Positions 26,901 through 39,300 of a DNA stretch of 64,000 nucleotides are shown one piece after another. Where the stretch lies: positions 15,307,659 through 15,371,658 of the forward strand of contig CM028919.1 in the NCBI GenBank assembly GCA_016801845.1. Direction: 5' to 3'. Below the pieces are notes generated by a model. It was not told where the DNA came from. It was given only the letters and a program-made list of their open reading frames with translations, and made no database searches. Both the position numbers and the translations under genes were made by a program. The first letter of the stretch is position 1. Each line of letters starts with the position of its first letter. The stretch comes from Polydactylus sextarius. Lineage: Eukaryota > Chordata > Actinopteri > Polynemidae.

Positions 26901-29900
26901 CTGAGTCCCTCTACGTCCGACCGCCCTGTACCAGAAGACACGAAAACAGAGGATGAAAGTGTGAATGAACAAACACATCATGACGGTCTGGATACGTCTC
27001 CAACCTCCTCACAGACGTCTCAGGGTAAAAGTGAGACAGACACGCAGGACGAGCTCCCTGGACATAAAGAAGCCGCTGAGCTCAATTCACAGCAGACAGA
27101 GACGGAAACTCCCACCAGAGCCTCCGTCGTCCCGTTCAACACCCCCGACTATCGCTTCGAGTGCATCTGTGGAGAACTGGGCATCGTCGACTACAAAGCC
27201 CGCGTCCAGTGTATGAACTGTCAGCTGTGGCAGCACGCAGACTGCGTCAACTACAAAGAGGAAAGTCTGGAAACGACCCCGTTCTACTGCCCTCACTGCC
27301 TGGTGGCCATGAAGCCCGTCTCCACCGGCGCCACCCTCATCATCTCCCCCAGCTCCATCTGCCACCAGTGGGTGGAGGAGATCAACCGACACATCAGGTC
27401 CTCGTCTCTACGAGTGCTGGTGAGAAAGCAGAGACGTTTAATGTCCACAGGGTGAAACCGCTTCATCGGCCCAAAATATCAAAATCACATGAAGAATTTA
27501 ATCTTCGGTCAGTAAAAATATCACCGTCTGGGTCAGACCACGCTGGACTCTAGACCAGATCCTGGTTGATGTCTTTTTATCTAAAACACAAAGGCTGTTA
27601 GTCATTAAAATACACATTATTATGCACCTACATAAAAATAAACACTTAAAAAATAAATAAAAACCTAAATAAACATTTAAATCATCTCTAATTAGCAGGT
27701 TAGCCGCGTTAGCATAACATCCGCGTCTGTAGTTTAACACAATTTAATTAATAAAAACTGAACTAACGTGACATGTTGCATCGATATAGGTTCATACTTT
27801 AAGTTAAAAATGTCACATTAACTTTTCAACAGGTGACATTTTCTATTTTATTTAACATCTAAGGTTAGCTTTTATAGAAATGAGACCTTTGATCATAAAC
27901 AGTGTGAAGAGTAAGAAAACTCTCTTTTAATCTAAATGTGCCTCGTCTCCCTCAGGTTTATTACGGTGTGAAGAAACACGGCTTCATCCAGCCTCACATG
28001 TTGGCTGAGCAGGACGTGGTCATCACCACGTACGACGTGTTGAGGTCGGAGCTCAACTACGTCGACATCCCTCACAGCAACAGCAAAGACGGACGCCGCT
28101 TCCGCAACCAGAAGCGCTACATGGCGGTGCCCAGTCCCCTGGTGGCAGTGGAGTGGTGGCGCATCTGTCTGGACGAGGCTCAGATGGTTGAATGTCCAAC
28201 TGCAAAGGTAACAAACATCAGTGTTTTTATACATGTAACACGACACTTTACTGTCCTCAAGTGACTCCAGGTTTTAGGTCATAACATCTGTGACTCAATG
28301 AAAGAAAATATTCCTACAACCTTTCCATTTAAATAAAATAAATATTTTAACCTACAAAAATAAGAGTATCATCGTGTAAATGACAGTGAATGTAACTATG
28401 ACTCCACAGTTTGATTTATTATATTTAACAACTCATCTGAACCACGTGTAAACGTGTCTTCTGTCTCATTCAGTACGTTCAGTATTTAGTCTTTTTATCC
28501 AAACTTCACTTCTCCGAAGTAAACTGTTTATTTTCCCGTCAGGCTGCAGAGATGGCGCTGCGTCTTGCATCTGTGAACCGTTGGTGTGTCAGCGGGACTC
28601 CTGTACAGAGAGGGTTAGAAGGTAACGACAAGAAAACCTCAGCACTTGGGAACATTTATCTGTAGAAACCAGTGTTTCATAGCAACATGGTACTAATACT
28701 GGAGTACTGAATACTGGAGTTGTTTTAACTTCACTACATGTTCTCATACTTAATTACAGTAAATAGATACTTTAAGACTTGAGTATCATTCTTGTCGCTG
28801 ACTCGACCTTTTTATTTCTACTTTTATAAACACCGGTAGCAGCTGTGTAAATTTGATTTGACGCTGAGATTAAAATCATTAAAAGCTGTTCAACATCAAA
28901 TAAACTGATTTTCAGATCTGTACGGCCTCGTACTTTTCTTGGGAGTGGATCCATACTGGGTGAAACACTGGTGGGACCAGCTACTGTACCGTCCTTATCG
29001 CCGTGGAAACACAGAGCCTCTGTACAACGTGATCGCTCAGTTACTATGGCGATCGGCCAAAAAGGACGTGATTGATCAGGTGGGTTCTTCCTGTTTGATA
29101 ATGAAATGAATGTAAGAAGAAAAACACACGAATCGTCTGATGATCGGATTTTCTGTCCTGACGTTTTCCAGATCCAGATCCCGCCTCAGACAGAGGAGGT
29201 CCACTGGCTGAACTTCTCTCCCGTCGAAGGTCATTTTTATCATCGTCAGCACGAGGTCTGCTCCCAGGACGCTCTGCTCAAACTCAGGAAAATCTCTGAC
29301 TGGAGCCTGAAACTGGGCAGCCTCGACCGCCGCACCGTCAACACCATCCTGTGTCCGCTGTTGAGGCTGCGTCAGGCCTGCTGCCATCCTCAGGCCGTGG
29401 GGCGAGTTCCTGCCTCTGCAGAAAAGGTAGATGACGCTCGGTATCGTGTTTCAGAGTCGTTCTGGAGAAGAGAGGCTTTCTGTGGGGACGGCTGCACCCC
29501 CTTAATTAACAATTCACTCGACTAAATAGAGTTTGGCAGCATTCGTAACGGTAAAAGACTCAGTCGCACAGTGTGTTTATTTAAAGCTGACCCGCTCTGT
29601 GTCATTTGTACTTTGAGGGTTTGTAAAGTGGTTTTGTCTGTCGTCTCCTCAGCACCATGACGATGGAGGAGCTCCTGAAGTCCCTGCAGAAGAAATGTCG
29701 AGTGGAGTGTGAAGAAGCTCACAGACAATTGGTTTGTGCGCTCAACGGCCTGGCAGGAATTCACATCATCAGAGGTATGAAAACCCACTTCTCTGCTCCC
29801 AGTTTCCCATGGGAATCAGTTCAAACATAAAGACGAGCTCTTGGTCTCGTCTTTATGTTCCCGACACGTTTTGAACCAAGACGTTTTGTTGAAGGTCTCG

Positions 29901-32900
29901 GTGAGCTGATGTGTACAATGTATACGACTCGTCTCATTGAGTCCACGTCTGACAGATGCATTGATGCTATTGATGATGGTTTCCTCCAGGTGAGTTTGTA
30001 GAGGCAGCGGAGATGTATAGAGAAGTGCTTCGTTCATCAGAGGAACACAAAGGAAGACTGAAAACGGATTCATTACAGGTGTGTGGCCTCTTTCTATTCA
30101 CATGTTTATACGAATCAACACTGAAACACTCTCTTCTCAACATCTGCTTCATTTAAATTCATTACCCAAACACTTCTGGTTGAAAGTATATTGATTTCTG
30201 GTCAATTTGATGGTTAAATACAAAAGAATCTAATTACTTCATGTGGTAAAACAGAGACTTCATGCTACTCATAATCTGATGGAGCTGCTGAGTGCAAAGC
30301 ATCCTGGGATACCTCCTACGCTGAGAGATGACCGACTAAGTGAGGAGGTACGGTATTAACATTAATCAATTAAAACGGAGAATAAAACCTCGTTAAATGA
30401 GTCTCGTCTGTCTCAGGCTGAACAGCTGCGACAACATTACATGACCAAATACGACTCTGAGGTCGCAGACGCTCATCAGGCCCTGCAGCCGGTGTTACTG
30501 AACATCAAAGAGCTCAAACGCAAAGTGAGAAACTTCATCAACATCTAGACACATGAAGTCTTGATCTGTATCTGCAGTAAAATGACGTTTTAGTCTGAAT
30601 TCAAACGAAACAATAACAGAAATGTCTTGATGAAGGTGAAGCTGAACTCTCCGTGGTGGCTCGACGTCATTCAGAAATCGATCCGCTGCTCCACCGACGA
30701 TGACCTGGTGTCGCGCATCAAGAACGAGTTGACGTACAGCTACAAACAACAAGCCAGCAAACTCTCCATGGCCGACAAGTAGAGCTCGTTTATAAAACAC
30801 TAATGATGGTTGACAGTCTTTGTGAGCAAATGTGCTCAAAGCATTTCTTCTTTCCGTCCTTCAGGTTCCGTGACGCCAGTGGTTTACAGTTCCTGCTCAC
30901 AACACAAGTTCAAGACCTGATGAAATCTCAAAAGACGGTGCAAGAAGCAGTGAAGAGTCTCGAAGGTCCGGCTTCAAAGAAGGTGATTGACGAGGCCACG
31001 GTTTGTCACCTCCGGCCCATGAGGCTGCCGCTCAACAAGTACGATGTTTTCCTCTAACTAACTTTTCCTCGTAGCTTCAATGGTTTTTATCAACTAACTT
31101 TTCCTTCTGGTCGTTTCTCAGCTGTGTGTTTTGTAAAGCAGATGAACTCTTCATTGATTATGAGTCCAAGCTGTTTTCTCACACGTAAGTAGAATATATT
31201 TAGGTTGAACCATTAAAGTGCATGAAGTCATCGTGGTTAACTGGAACATGTCCCGCCACAGGGTGAAAGGTCAGACAGCCATCTTTGAGGAAATGATCGA
31301 GGATGAGGAGGGGCTGGTGGACGACCGTCTCCCCACCACCAGTCGAGGTCTGTGGGCGGCCAGCGAGACCGAGCGCACTCTGAAGGCCATCTTATCTTTT
31401 GCCAAAAGTAAACGCATGGATCCAGAGCTGGTGGAGGAGGGAAACATGTTCATGGAGCTGTTTGAGAACTGGAAAAAGGAGTACAAGGTTCACACAAACA
31501 TTTACGACCTTTATCAGCTGCAGAACCAGTTTAAAAAGCCAAAGTACGAGTACCTCGACATTCTTTAACAACAGTGATGTTTCTGTCCTCAGGTGCTGCA
31601 CGAGTACTGGATGGTGCTGAGGAACCACGTGTCGGCCATTGATGAGTTGGGTATGGCCACAGAAAGGCTGCGAGTGCGTCTCCCTGACGAACCGAAGCCC
31701 AAACTGCTGCACATCATCGAACCACATGAGGTGAATTGGAGCTGATGAAGTGACTGTTGTTACAACTCGTCACGTCACGTCTGTCCTGCTGAAAAGTTAC
31801 ATTATCAATTATTTATGGATGATCAATGATCAGGTACCGACAGTTTACACTGTACTTACGGAGACAGAGAACAGTTGAACGGTCTGATCCTCATCCTGTC
31901 ATGTGATACGTTGGTTGGATGTGTAACGACTCAGAAGCTTCATAAAAACATCACAAAGATGTTTTAAGGTTTAAACTCGTGGTTTCCACCTATTTGTCGT
32001 CTTTTCTCTCTTAACCAACCTCATCATGAAATACAAGCTCTTGACTCTGATTGGCTCCTTCACTGTCACATGACTGTAGCTTCATCGCTGATCTCCTCTG
32101 AAGGGAGGAGGTGGAGTCAGAGTGGGGGGCAGCGACATACATGTGACGTCACAAACAACCGTTTTTTAATTGACCCATTTTCTAGAAATGTTTCTAAAAG
32201 AGGAGTTTCTATGAGGAGACGTTCAGAGTCTCTAGAACGTTTCACATGTTCCTGAACCTGGACGACTGTTGTTCAACAGAGACGAGGTTGTTTGATTCTC
32301 TGTTGCCTTTAAATGACACAAAATACTGAGGAGAGCCACAGATAACTGCTGAACATTTACTCAGTATATCGCTAAACTACGTAGTAGTCACTAAAATCAC
32401 TATGTTTGTGTTTATTTATTCAGGTGGAACAGAACAGAGTCAAACTGTTGAACGATCAGGCCGTCGCTAAGTCTCAACTTCAAAAGAAGCTCGGTCAGTT
32501 TCTGTATCTCACAAATCTGGAGAAGGTAATTTATACTTGACAGTTACTACAAATCACAAACTACACATTCACAAGATTCACAAGACTTACAGTGTGAATT
32601 AACCATTGTTTCAGTCTCAGGACAAATCTACCGGAGGTCTGAATCCAGAGCCGTGTCCCATCTGTGCCCGGCCGCTGGGACAGGAAGTGAGTATCGTTTA
32701 TTTGCAAGAAACTTTTATCTTCGACGCGCCCAGATGACCGAGTGGCTGGGGCGCACCACTTCGGCTCAAAATCGAATGCCAGCTGTGACAATCATTTCTG
32801 TCTCTTCTCCCCACCCTCTACCTTCACTGACCTGTCAACGAAGGCAAACGGCCAAAAAACACATCTTTAAAAATAAATAACCGTTATCTTCATGTGTTGT

Positions 32901-34618
32901 ATCTGTATTTATACATGTTTTAATGCATACATACAGATTCAGTCCTAATCTCCTCTGACTGGATGAATCTTTTAAATGTGACATTAAGCGTTAAATCAAC
33001 ATAATAATCCTTCAGCTAAAGGAGGAAAGGTTTGACCTTCACTTTCTAGAAGTGCAGAAATTCACTGAGATTAGTGATAAGCATCCTCACTCCACGACTG
33101 CACCTACTTCATCAACAAGGAGCCACATCCACATCTCAGTGGACTATTTCCTGAAGTAACAGTGTTGCGTCTGTTTTCCGTCCTGTCCAGTGGGCCGTGC
33201 TCACCTGTGGCCACTGCTTCTGTAACGAGTGCATCGCAATCATTGTGGAGCAGTACAGCGTCGGCTCGAGGCGACGCGCCATCAAATGTGCCATTTGTAG
33301 GCAGACGACGTCCCACGCAGAGATCTCCTACGTCTTCACCACGCAGGCGTCCAGCCAGGACCAGGACATCCCGGTCAAGGTTCGTCACCAGCATCTAAAA
33401 CGGAACCAGAGCAGGTTTATGATCGTGGATCCAAACTGTTTGAGCAGTTGGTTAAGACTGTGACTGACACGTCTTGAGCTCTAATGAAATGACCTTAATT
33501 CAACATCTAACGTTCGTCCTGTGTTCATCAGGGAAGTCACTCCACTAAAGTGGAGGCGGTGGTGAGGACACTGAAGAAGATCCAAGTGACCGACCCCGGG
33601 GCCAAGTGTCTGGTTTTCTCCACGGTAACTGTCTAAACCACGTCAATCAATCAATCGATTGATTGACTGATTGTCTAAACCACGTCAGTAACGTGGCGAT
33701 TCGTCCTGATGTTTAACTGATTTGTCTCCGGTGCAGTGGCAGAGCGTCCTGGACATCATCGCTAAGGCGCTGTTCGACAACAACATGGACTTCTCACAAA
33801 TCAACGGGATTCACAAATTTCAGGTTTGAAGAAAAACATGAAAACAGCTGCTTATCAGTTGTTTCCATCTGTTTAAAACGTTTCATTCTAACGTTTCTTT
33901 GAAGGTTAAAAGAAGCTAGAAGTCTAACATAAAAAGTCAAACATTAACAATAATCCCAGGATAAACCCAGAATATTTCACTGAATGACTCCACTGGGTCA
34001 CACTCGATGGAAGAAACTATCAGTATAATCATTTTTCACTCAATAACTTCATGTTTCTGTCGTTCGTCTCCTAACGTGACTGTAACCATCTAATTATTCA
34101 CCTCCTGTTCCAGGAGAATCTGAGCTCCTTCAAATACGAAGACAAAATCAACATCCTCCTCCTTCCTCTGCACACGGGCTCCAACGGCCTCAACATCATC
34201 GAAGCGACTCACGTGTTGCTGGTGGAGCCGATCCTCAACCCGGCTCACGAGCTGCAAGCCATCGGCAGGGTTCACCGCATCGGACAGACCAAGTAAGAGG
34301 CGGCGCTGACCGCAGACGCTCTGGATTTACTCCCGACTCATCTCTGGTTTCTCTTCTTCCACCAGACCGACATTTGTCCACAGATTCCTCATTAAATCGA
34401 CCATAGAGGAGAGAATGCAGGCGATGCTGAAGACGGCGGAGAAAAGGTACGAGACCAGAAGTTTTACAAAGAGAAACTAGTTAAAAACGTAAAATAAAAA
34501 CCCTGAAATGTCTGTTTTCAGTCACAGCAGCGCGACCATGAAGCACTCGGAGGCTGCGGTGCTGACGGTGGCCGACCTGGCGGACCTGTTTACTGAAGAC
34601 ACCGAACCTCTGGAGTAA
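23974..34618 (+). CDS. shprh: SHPRH, SNF2/linker-histone/PHD/RING E3 ubiquitin ligase; frame broken in exon 12
   Basis: Nuclear SNF2-family ATPase and RING E3 that, in its family, polyubiquitinates PCNA for damage bypass (Rad5 homologue). Coding exons: 23974-24588, 25060-25189, 25266-25484, 25557-25635, 25970-26120, 26268-26370, 26447-26706, 26796-27419, 27956-28207, 28543-28621, 28916-29079, 29172-29426, 29653-29774, 29990-30078, 30255-30347, 30417-30524, 30636-30778, 30865-31038, 31122-31184, 31262-31487, 31593-31730, 32424-32525, 32615-32686, 33191-33379, 33532-33624, 33737-33823, 34114-34292, 34366-34446, 34522-34618. Walker A ADEMGLGKT is near residue 366; the H1/H5-like domain about 434-505; the PHD finger about 641-690; the Walker B variant DEAQ about 800; the RING about 1407-1462 (CPIC...CGHC...CAIC); helicase motif VI GRVHRIGQT near the end. 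All junctions keep phase except exon 12 to 13, where two bases are missing; without them translation stops about 20 codons into exon 13. Exon 1 has a nine-alanine run. With frame intact it would be about 1662 residues, like human. Confidence 0.95.
27617..27767. repeat. Dispersed repeat, compact copy in a shprh intron
   Basis: Segment 27698-27767 shares a 34-base block with 49529-49562 (one mismatch) and a preceding block GGTTAGCCGCGTTAGC with 49492-49507. The left part (27617-27660) resembles 48147-48185. The two loci look like copies of one dispersed element, probably transposon-derived; no terminal repeats were identified. Confidence 0.55.
29393..29406 (+). other. shprh: Two-base deletion breaking the shprh frame
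   Basis: Exon 12 is 255 bases (phase 0 to phase 0), but exon 13 starts with the last base of a split codon and needs an exon of 257 bases. The family sequence after CCHPQAV is R-G-E-F-L-P-L-Q-K. Here GEFLPLQK is readable in the shifted frame right up to the donor at 29426, while the Arg codon has lost two bases in GTGGGGCGAG. In the unshifted frame the peptide becomes GRVPASAEK and then stops in exon 13. Confidence 0.85.
32724..32880 (+). mobile_element. tRNA-derived SINE in shprh intron 23
   Basis: It has a pol III A-box-like TGACCGAGTGG (32735-32745) and a degenerate B box ATCGAATGCC (32771-32780). The body ends in CTGTCAACGAAGGCAAAC followed by an A-rich AAATAAATAA tail, which resembles the tails of teleost SINEs. 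It lies in the sense orientation between exons 23 and 24 of shprh. Target-site duplications were not established. Confidence 0.7.
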
Positions 34619-34925
34619 GACCCGGTCCAGAGACCCGGCCCCAGTTCCAGTCCAGAGACCCGGTCTCAGTCCTGGTCCAGAGACCCGGCCCCAGTCCCAG
34701 TCCAGAAATCCAGTCCCAATACCAATCCCGGTCCAGAGACCCAGTCCCAATCCCAGTCCAGAGACCCAGCTTCAGTTCATAGACCCAATCCCAGTCCAGA
34801 GACCCAGTCCAGAGCCAGTCCCAGCCCAGAGACCCAGTCTCAGTCGAAAGACCCAGTCCCAGTCATGGTCCCGGTCCAGAGACCCAGTCCCAGTCATGGT
34901 CCCGGTCCAGAGACCTGTCCCTCTT
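34619..34925. repeat. Minisatellite in the shprh 3' untranslated region
   Basis: Degenerate tandem copies built from CCAGTCC, CAGTCCAGAGACC and CCCGGTCC words begin directly after the shprh stop codon at 34616-34618. The transcribed 3' untranslated region therefore starts inside the repeat. Confidence 0.85.
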
Positions 34926-35175
34926 CACACAGCTGTGATGGATGAACTGATTTTGCACATTCCACTTTTTTATAAAAGTATCCTGAAGTAATGAAACGCA
35001 TTTCCAAAAAAAGGAAAAAGCTATTTTAACAAATCACTGACTACAACAGATAACAACATGTGTCTTATTTGTACTGAAGACCAAATTTAAATCTGTTTTT
35101 GTTGCAGTTGTAACGTAAAACACTGACTGAACTTATCTGACGAGTCTGAACTGTACAGTGATGTTGTTAGAGTCT

Positions 35176-35181
35176 AATAAA
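35176..35181 (+). terminator. shprh: Likely shprh polyadenylation signal
   Basis: AATAAA about 560 bp after the stop codon, the first convincing canonical signal downstream. Confidence 0.55.
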
Positions 35182-36345
35182 ACTACACATGTTTATAGAG
35201 AAGACGGACGAAGCTGAAGCCGCGTCAGAGGTGGAGGTTTCCTCTCAACAATCAGGAAATAAAAATGTGTCGACAGGTCGTCACCTCGCTGTGAGTCCGT
35301 CTGGTTGTGGTTTTATTTCTACGTAGTAAACATGAGGACAGGGAGGAAACGGAGCAGAGGTGAGAGATCACGTTATATTACGCATTATCTATCACATGAT
35401 ATGTTATATATTATATTATATATTGTAGGATTCTCTCCTTTGTTTAAAAAATAGTGAACACTTCAGTCAAGACAGAACCTAGACGGTTCAGTGTTGTGGA
35501 AACAGATCTTGTAAATTAAAGTCATAAAAACTAAAGACGTGGAGATGTTTTCTGTCACTGCTGCAGTCACCTCATCTTTGACTTGTCCCCGACACGTCGC
35601 TGTGTTGTTGTGTCAGACTTTCATCTCTCACTGAAAATCTGACCAAGTCGATTTTAACATGTTCCACTGGCAGATTTTATTTTTACAAAAACTCTTTGTT
35701 TTAATTTTTTGTGTCAAAAAGCTCAGTGTCATTTGTTCCACTGGCAGATTTTTTCACTTATTACAAACAAATGTTTTGTATTGATCAATTATTTCTTATT
35801 TTTAAAGGACAGTTCTTTGCTGTGTAGTGTTTTATGGTCTGATCCACACACACTCACACTACCAGGTCCTTGGCATCATCACTGAATTGTCCTCGACTCG
35901 TAATGACTTTCTTTCAGCCTGACCGACTGGGATTCCCGCTCTAGTAAAGATTTTAAAATGTCCAGACAAAGGCTGTAGACAACAAAGGGTTTCCAGTCCA
36001 GTGCTGTTGGTTACCAGACGTAGTAAGAAACAGTAGTAAGATGTTTACTAAGAGGACAACGCTGCAGTAGGCGGTAACATACGTGTCTCCTTGGACTCCC
36101 CTCAGTTCCCCCTATTCATGTGTGGAATCTCATTGTTGGCGGGGACATCATTCAAGCTGGTGTTTTAAGGCCGAGGGAGGCTCCCGGTTCATTAGAGCTG
36201 TGTGTCGAGGGTCGGAGTGAGAGAGGGCCACTTCGTCTCCTGGTGACAGAGTCCCAGGAAAAGTCCACAAGGTTTAGGGAGAAAAGGCCCAAAGAGGCAG
36301 AGCGGTGGTTGAGTTCAGAGGAACCGGAGAGACGATCGCTGGAAG
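35182..36345. other. Intergenic, shprh to ZP gene
   Basis: No coding exon recognised. The last 200 bases (about 36100-36345) are GC-richer and probably hold the promoter and leader of the ZP gene that starts at 36346. Confidence 0.5.
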
Positions 36346-39300
36346 ATGACAAGCGTCGGTTTGGTTTTAGTTTGGTGTCTGTTCGCCACCAGGACGCTGG
36401 TCTCAGCCGCCGACGTCGACCTGCAGCCTGAGGACGGTGAGTTCACACCTCAGATCACATCGTCACATCACACGTCAAGTCTCAAAGAGACATCAGGGAA
36501 ACGTTTAACTTAACAAACCGACAGTCTGTTCACGCTGATGATCACTGGTTTAACGTGTCCAGATGTGAAATGTTTCTGTTAAATCGACTCTGAAATCTTC
36601 AAAACAGATTTTTAATGTTTCTAGTTTTGTATTATTATTATTCAGATTTTATAAAAAATGATTATAAATTAAATGATAAATGTTTTGAATATTTTTATCA
36701 CAATTATCATGTGAAGTGTTTTACTGATGTTGGTCCAGAGAGTTTTAGTTAATTACTTTATATTATTAATTCGTTTGGTTAATAACAATACATTGTTTTA
36801 AAATGGTTTTATTTTGGTATGTAGACTCTTAATTTGAAATATGAGAGAAAATACAAAAGTGTTAAAATATATTAAAATAACATTGTATAATTGTGTAAAC
36901 GTTCAGTTTAGAGGAGACTTGATATAAATGAAGACAAACTTCTTCTTTTTTCATCAGAAATCAATGAAACTGTCGTTTGTACCAACGATCACATGGAGGT
37001 CATTATTCCCAGCGCCTTTTTCCTCAACAAAGTTCCTCCAGTTTATGTCAGTTAAGTCTCATATGGTTTTTATTTCTAATATTTTCTTCAGTTTGATTTC
37101 ACTTCATCGCTTTGTTTCCTCCTGTGAAGGTTTGGGATTTACATCTAAATGATCCCGAGTGTCGTGGCGTGGAGGTCGGAGACGACTACGTCTTCAGCAT
37201 CAAGACGAATCTCTCCGACTGTGGAACGATAACGGTTTGACCTTCACTCTGTTACTAAACATTTACTCTCGAGCCCGTGAAACCGTCTCAGTCGAGGTCA
37301 CGTGTCAACGATTTATGTGTCTTGAAAAAAAAAAAACCTAATCAAACGTCACACGTGAACGGAGACGTTCAGAACAACTTGTAACAAAAGAGAAGACATC
37401 AGCTTTAACCAACATGAAGACAAACTACACTCATTCTCCATTTTGAGAACATGAAATCCCCATTGTCATAAATTATCTATTTTACGATGTTTGTGTTGTT
37501 GTGGGAACTAGACGTGTGGGAGCTCAGCTTTTTTTTCTGCTGTGACGTAGACGTGAACTAAAACCTTCAGTGTTCAGACTCGAACCGGAATCAGCTCGTA
37601 GTCGAGAAGAATAAGATGGAGAAAGACCCAAAGTCTGAGGCCAGAGAAGACGAAGAGGGGGTGGTGTGTGTGTAAAGAAGAAGGGAGGTGTTGTTCCTTT
37701 TCCTTTACAACACAGGACCTCATTCAATGCAGCAGAGGGACTTTGAATGGCCTTGTAGTCCTAAATTAACAGAATTTACATGGAAATGATGATTATTTGT
37801 TGAAGTTCACTGAATGTGAAGGCCATAAATCATCAGCTAACTAGACCCTAATTATTTTAATCCAGCCACTCTCATGGATTCAGACTTTTTTAGAGGTTTT
37901 AATCCTCCTCCAGGGCACAAGTGTCCTTGAATTTCTTGCCTGGAATGCATGAAGGTTTTTCTTGTAAAGAAAGAAAAAGGTTAACACAGAGAGAAAATCC
38001 TCCACCTCAGCAGTTTTACAAGAGTTTTGCGGAGCGGCCGAAGACAACACGTCTGCAGGATGAGACGAGTGTTGCTACAGGAGAAGAATGTCGTAGGTGT
38101 TGTCACCTTGACCTCAAACCTTTTAAACATGTCGTCAGAAAAGAAATGATGGAATTGTTGAGTGTAAAGGTCAAACATTTTCATTCAGACACGACGGCGT
38201 CCTCGCTGGTGTTTGACGTTTCAGAGTTTCAGGGACCAGAATGACGAGATCAAGTGTCGGTGGAGTTCAGCAGTGAGACCTGTGACTTACAGGAACCGGT
38301 CGGCGGCGCTCACACTGGGGGGTCGTGTGTTTACCAAGAGGCAGTAAAAGATGTCTGGACCATCAGAGCTCTGATCCTCCATCTGCTCCCAGCGGGGGCC
38401 CAGACGAAGCCTTTCACCCTTTCTCCGTTTTATGGTTTTACCAACGTCACTGTCCAGCTCAAGAACATTGACTAGTGTCGCTCACATTTACAGTGAGAAG
38501 ACGACGGTCGTTGAAATTAAAGCTTTGGAGAGAGAGGTCACATAAAGTCGCCTCCTGAGACATTTTAATGTGTAAAAGCTGCAGCGACGGCTGACGTCCA
38601 GGTGATCGACCTGTTGATCAGCGACTGTTTTAATAATCACGACTCATTTTAAAAACTGGATCATAAACGTGGGAATTTGCTGCTTTTCTGTCAATGACTG
38701 ATGTTTCCTCTTTATTTCTAGGAAACTGTCAAATGTCACATCTTTGGATTCTGACATCAGAAGTTGATAAAAATCATGATCACTTTGATATATTAATGAA
38801 TTAGTTAACTCTAGGACCATTTATAATCAGCTGTGATTTACATGTAATATAAGACATTAGAATATTTTATAATGTAAATGATGGAATGAAAAAATAAATC
38901 TAACGTAATGTTCATTTCTCTGTCTCTTGTTCCCTGCAGGTGTCTGATGACACACACATCATGTTCATAAACACCATCCACAACAATGACTCTGACGTCA
39001 TCACCAGAAACTACATCAACATAACGTTTGTGTGTCGTTACCCCGTCAACTACATGGTCCAACAGCCCAACGGAGAAAACATGATCCGAGTGGACGTCAG
39101 GTAAATGTTTTAAATCTAAATATCTGATGTGTCTGTTTAATCATGATCCTGTTTGAACCTCGTTGTGTTTTCAGGACTATAACTCTGAACACGGAGGATG
39201 GAAACTTCTCCGTGTCCATGTTACTGTTCAAAGACAAAGCGTTCGAAGACCGATGGACGACCGTGCCGTCGCTGACGCTGGATGACGACATCTTTGTGAA

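Noticed and set aside
33629..33688. Direct repeat GTCTAAACCACGTCA around an ATCAATCGATTGATT palindrome in a shprh intron.
   Set aside because: Small local duplication with no sign of a mobile element or function.
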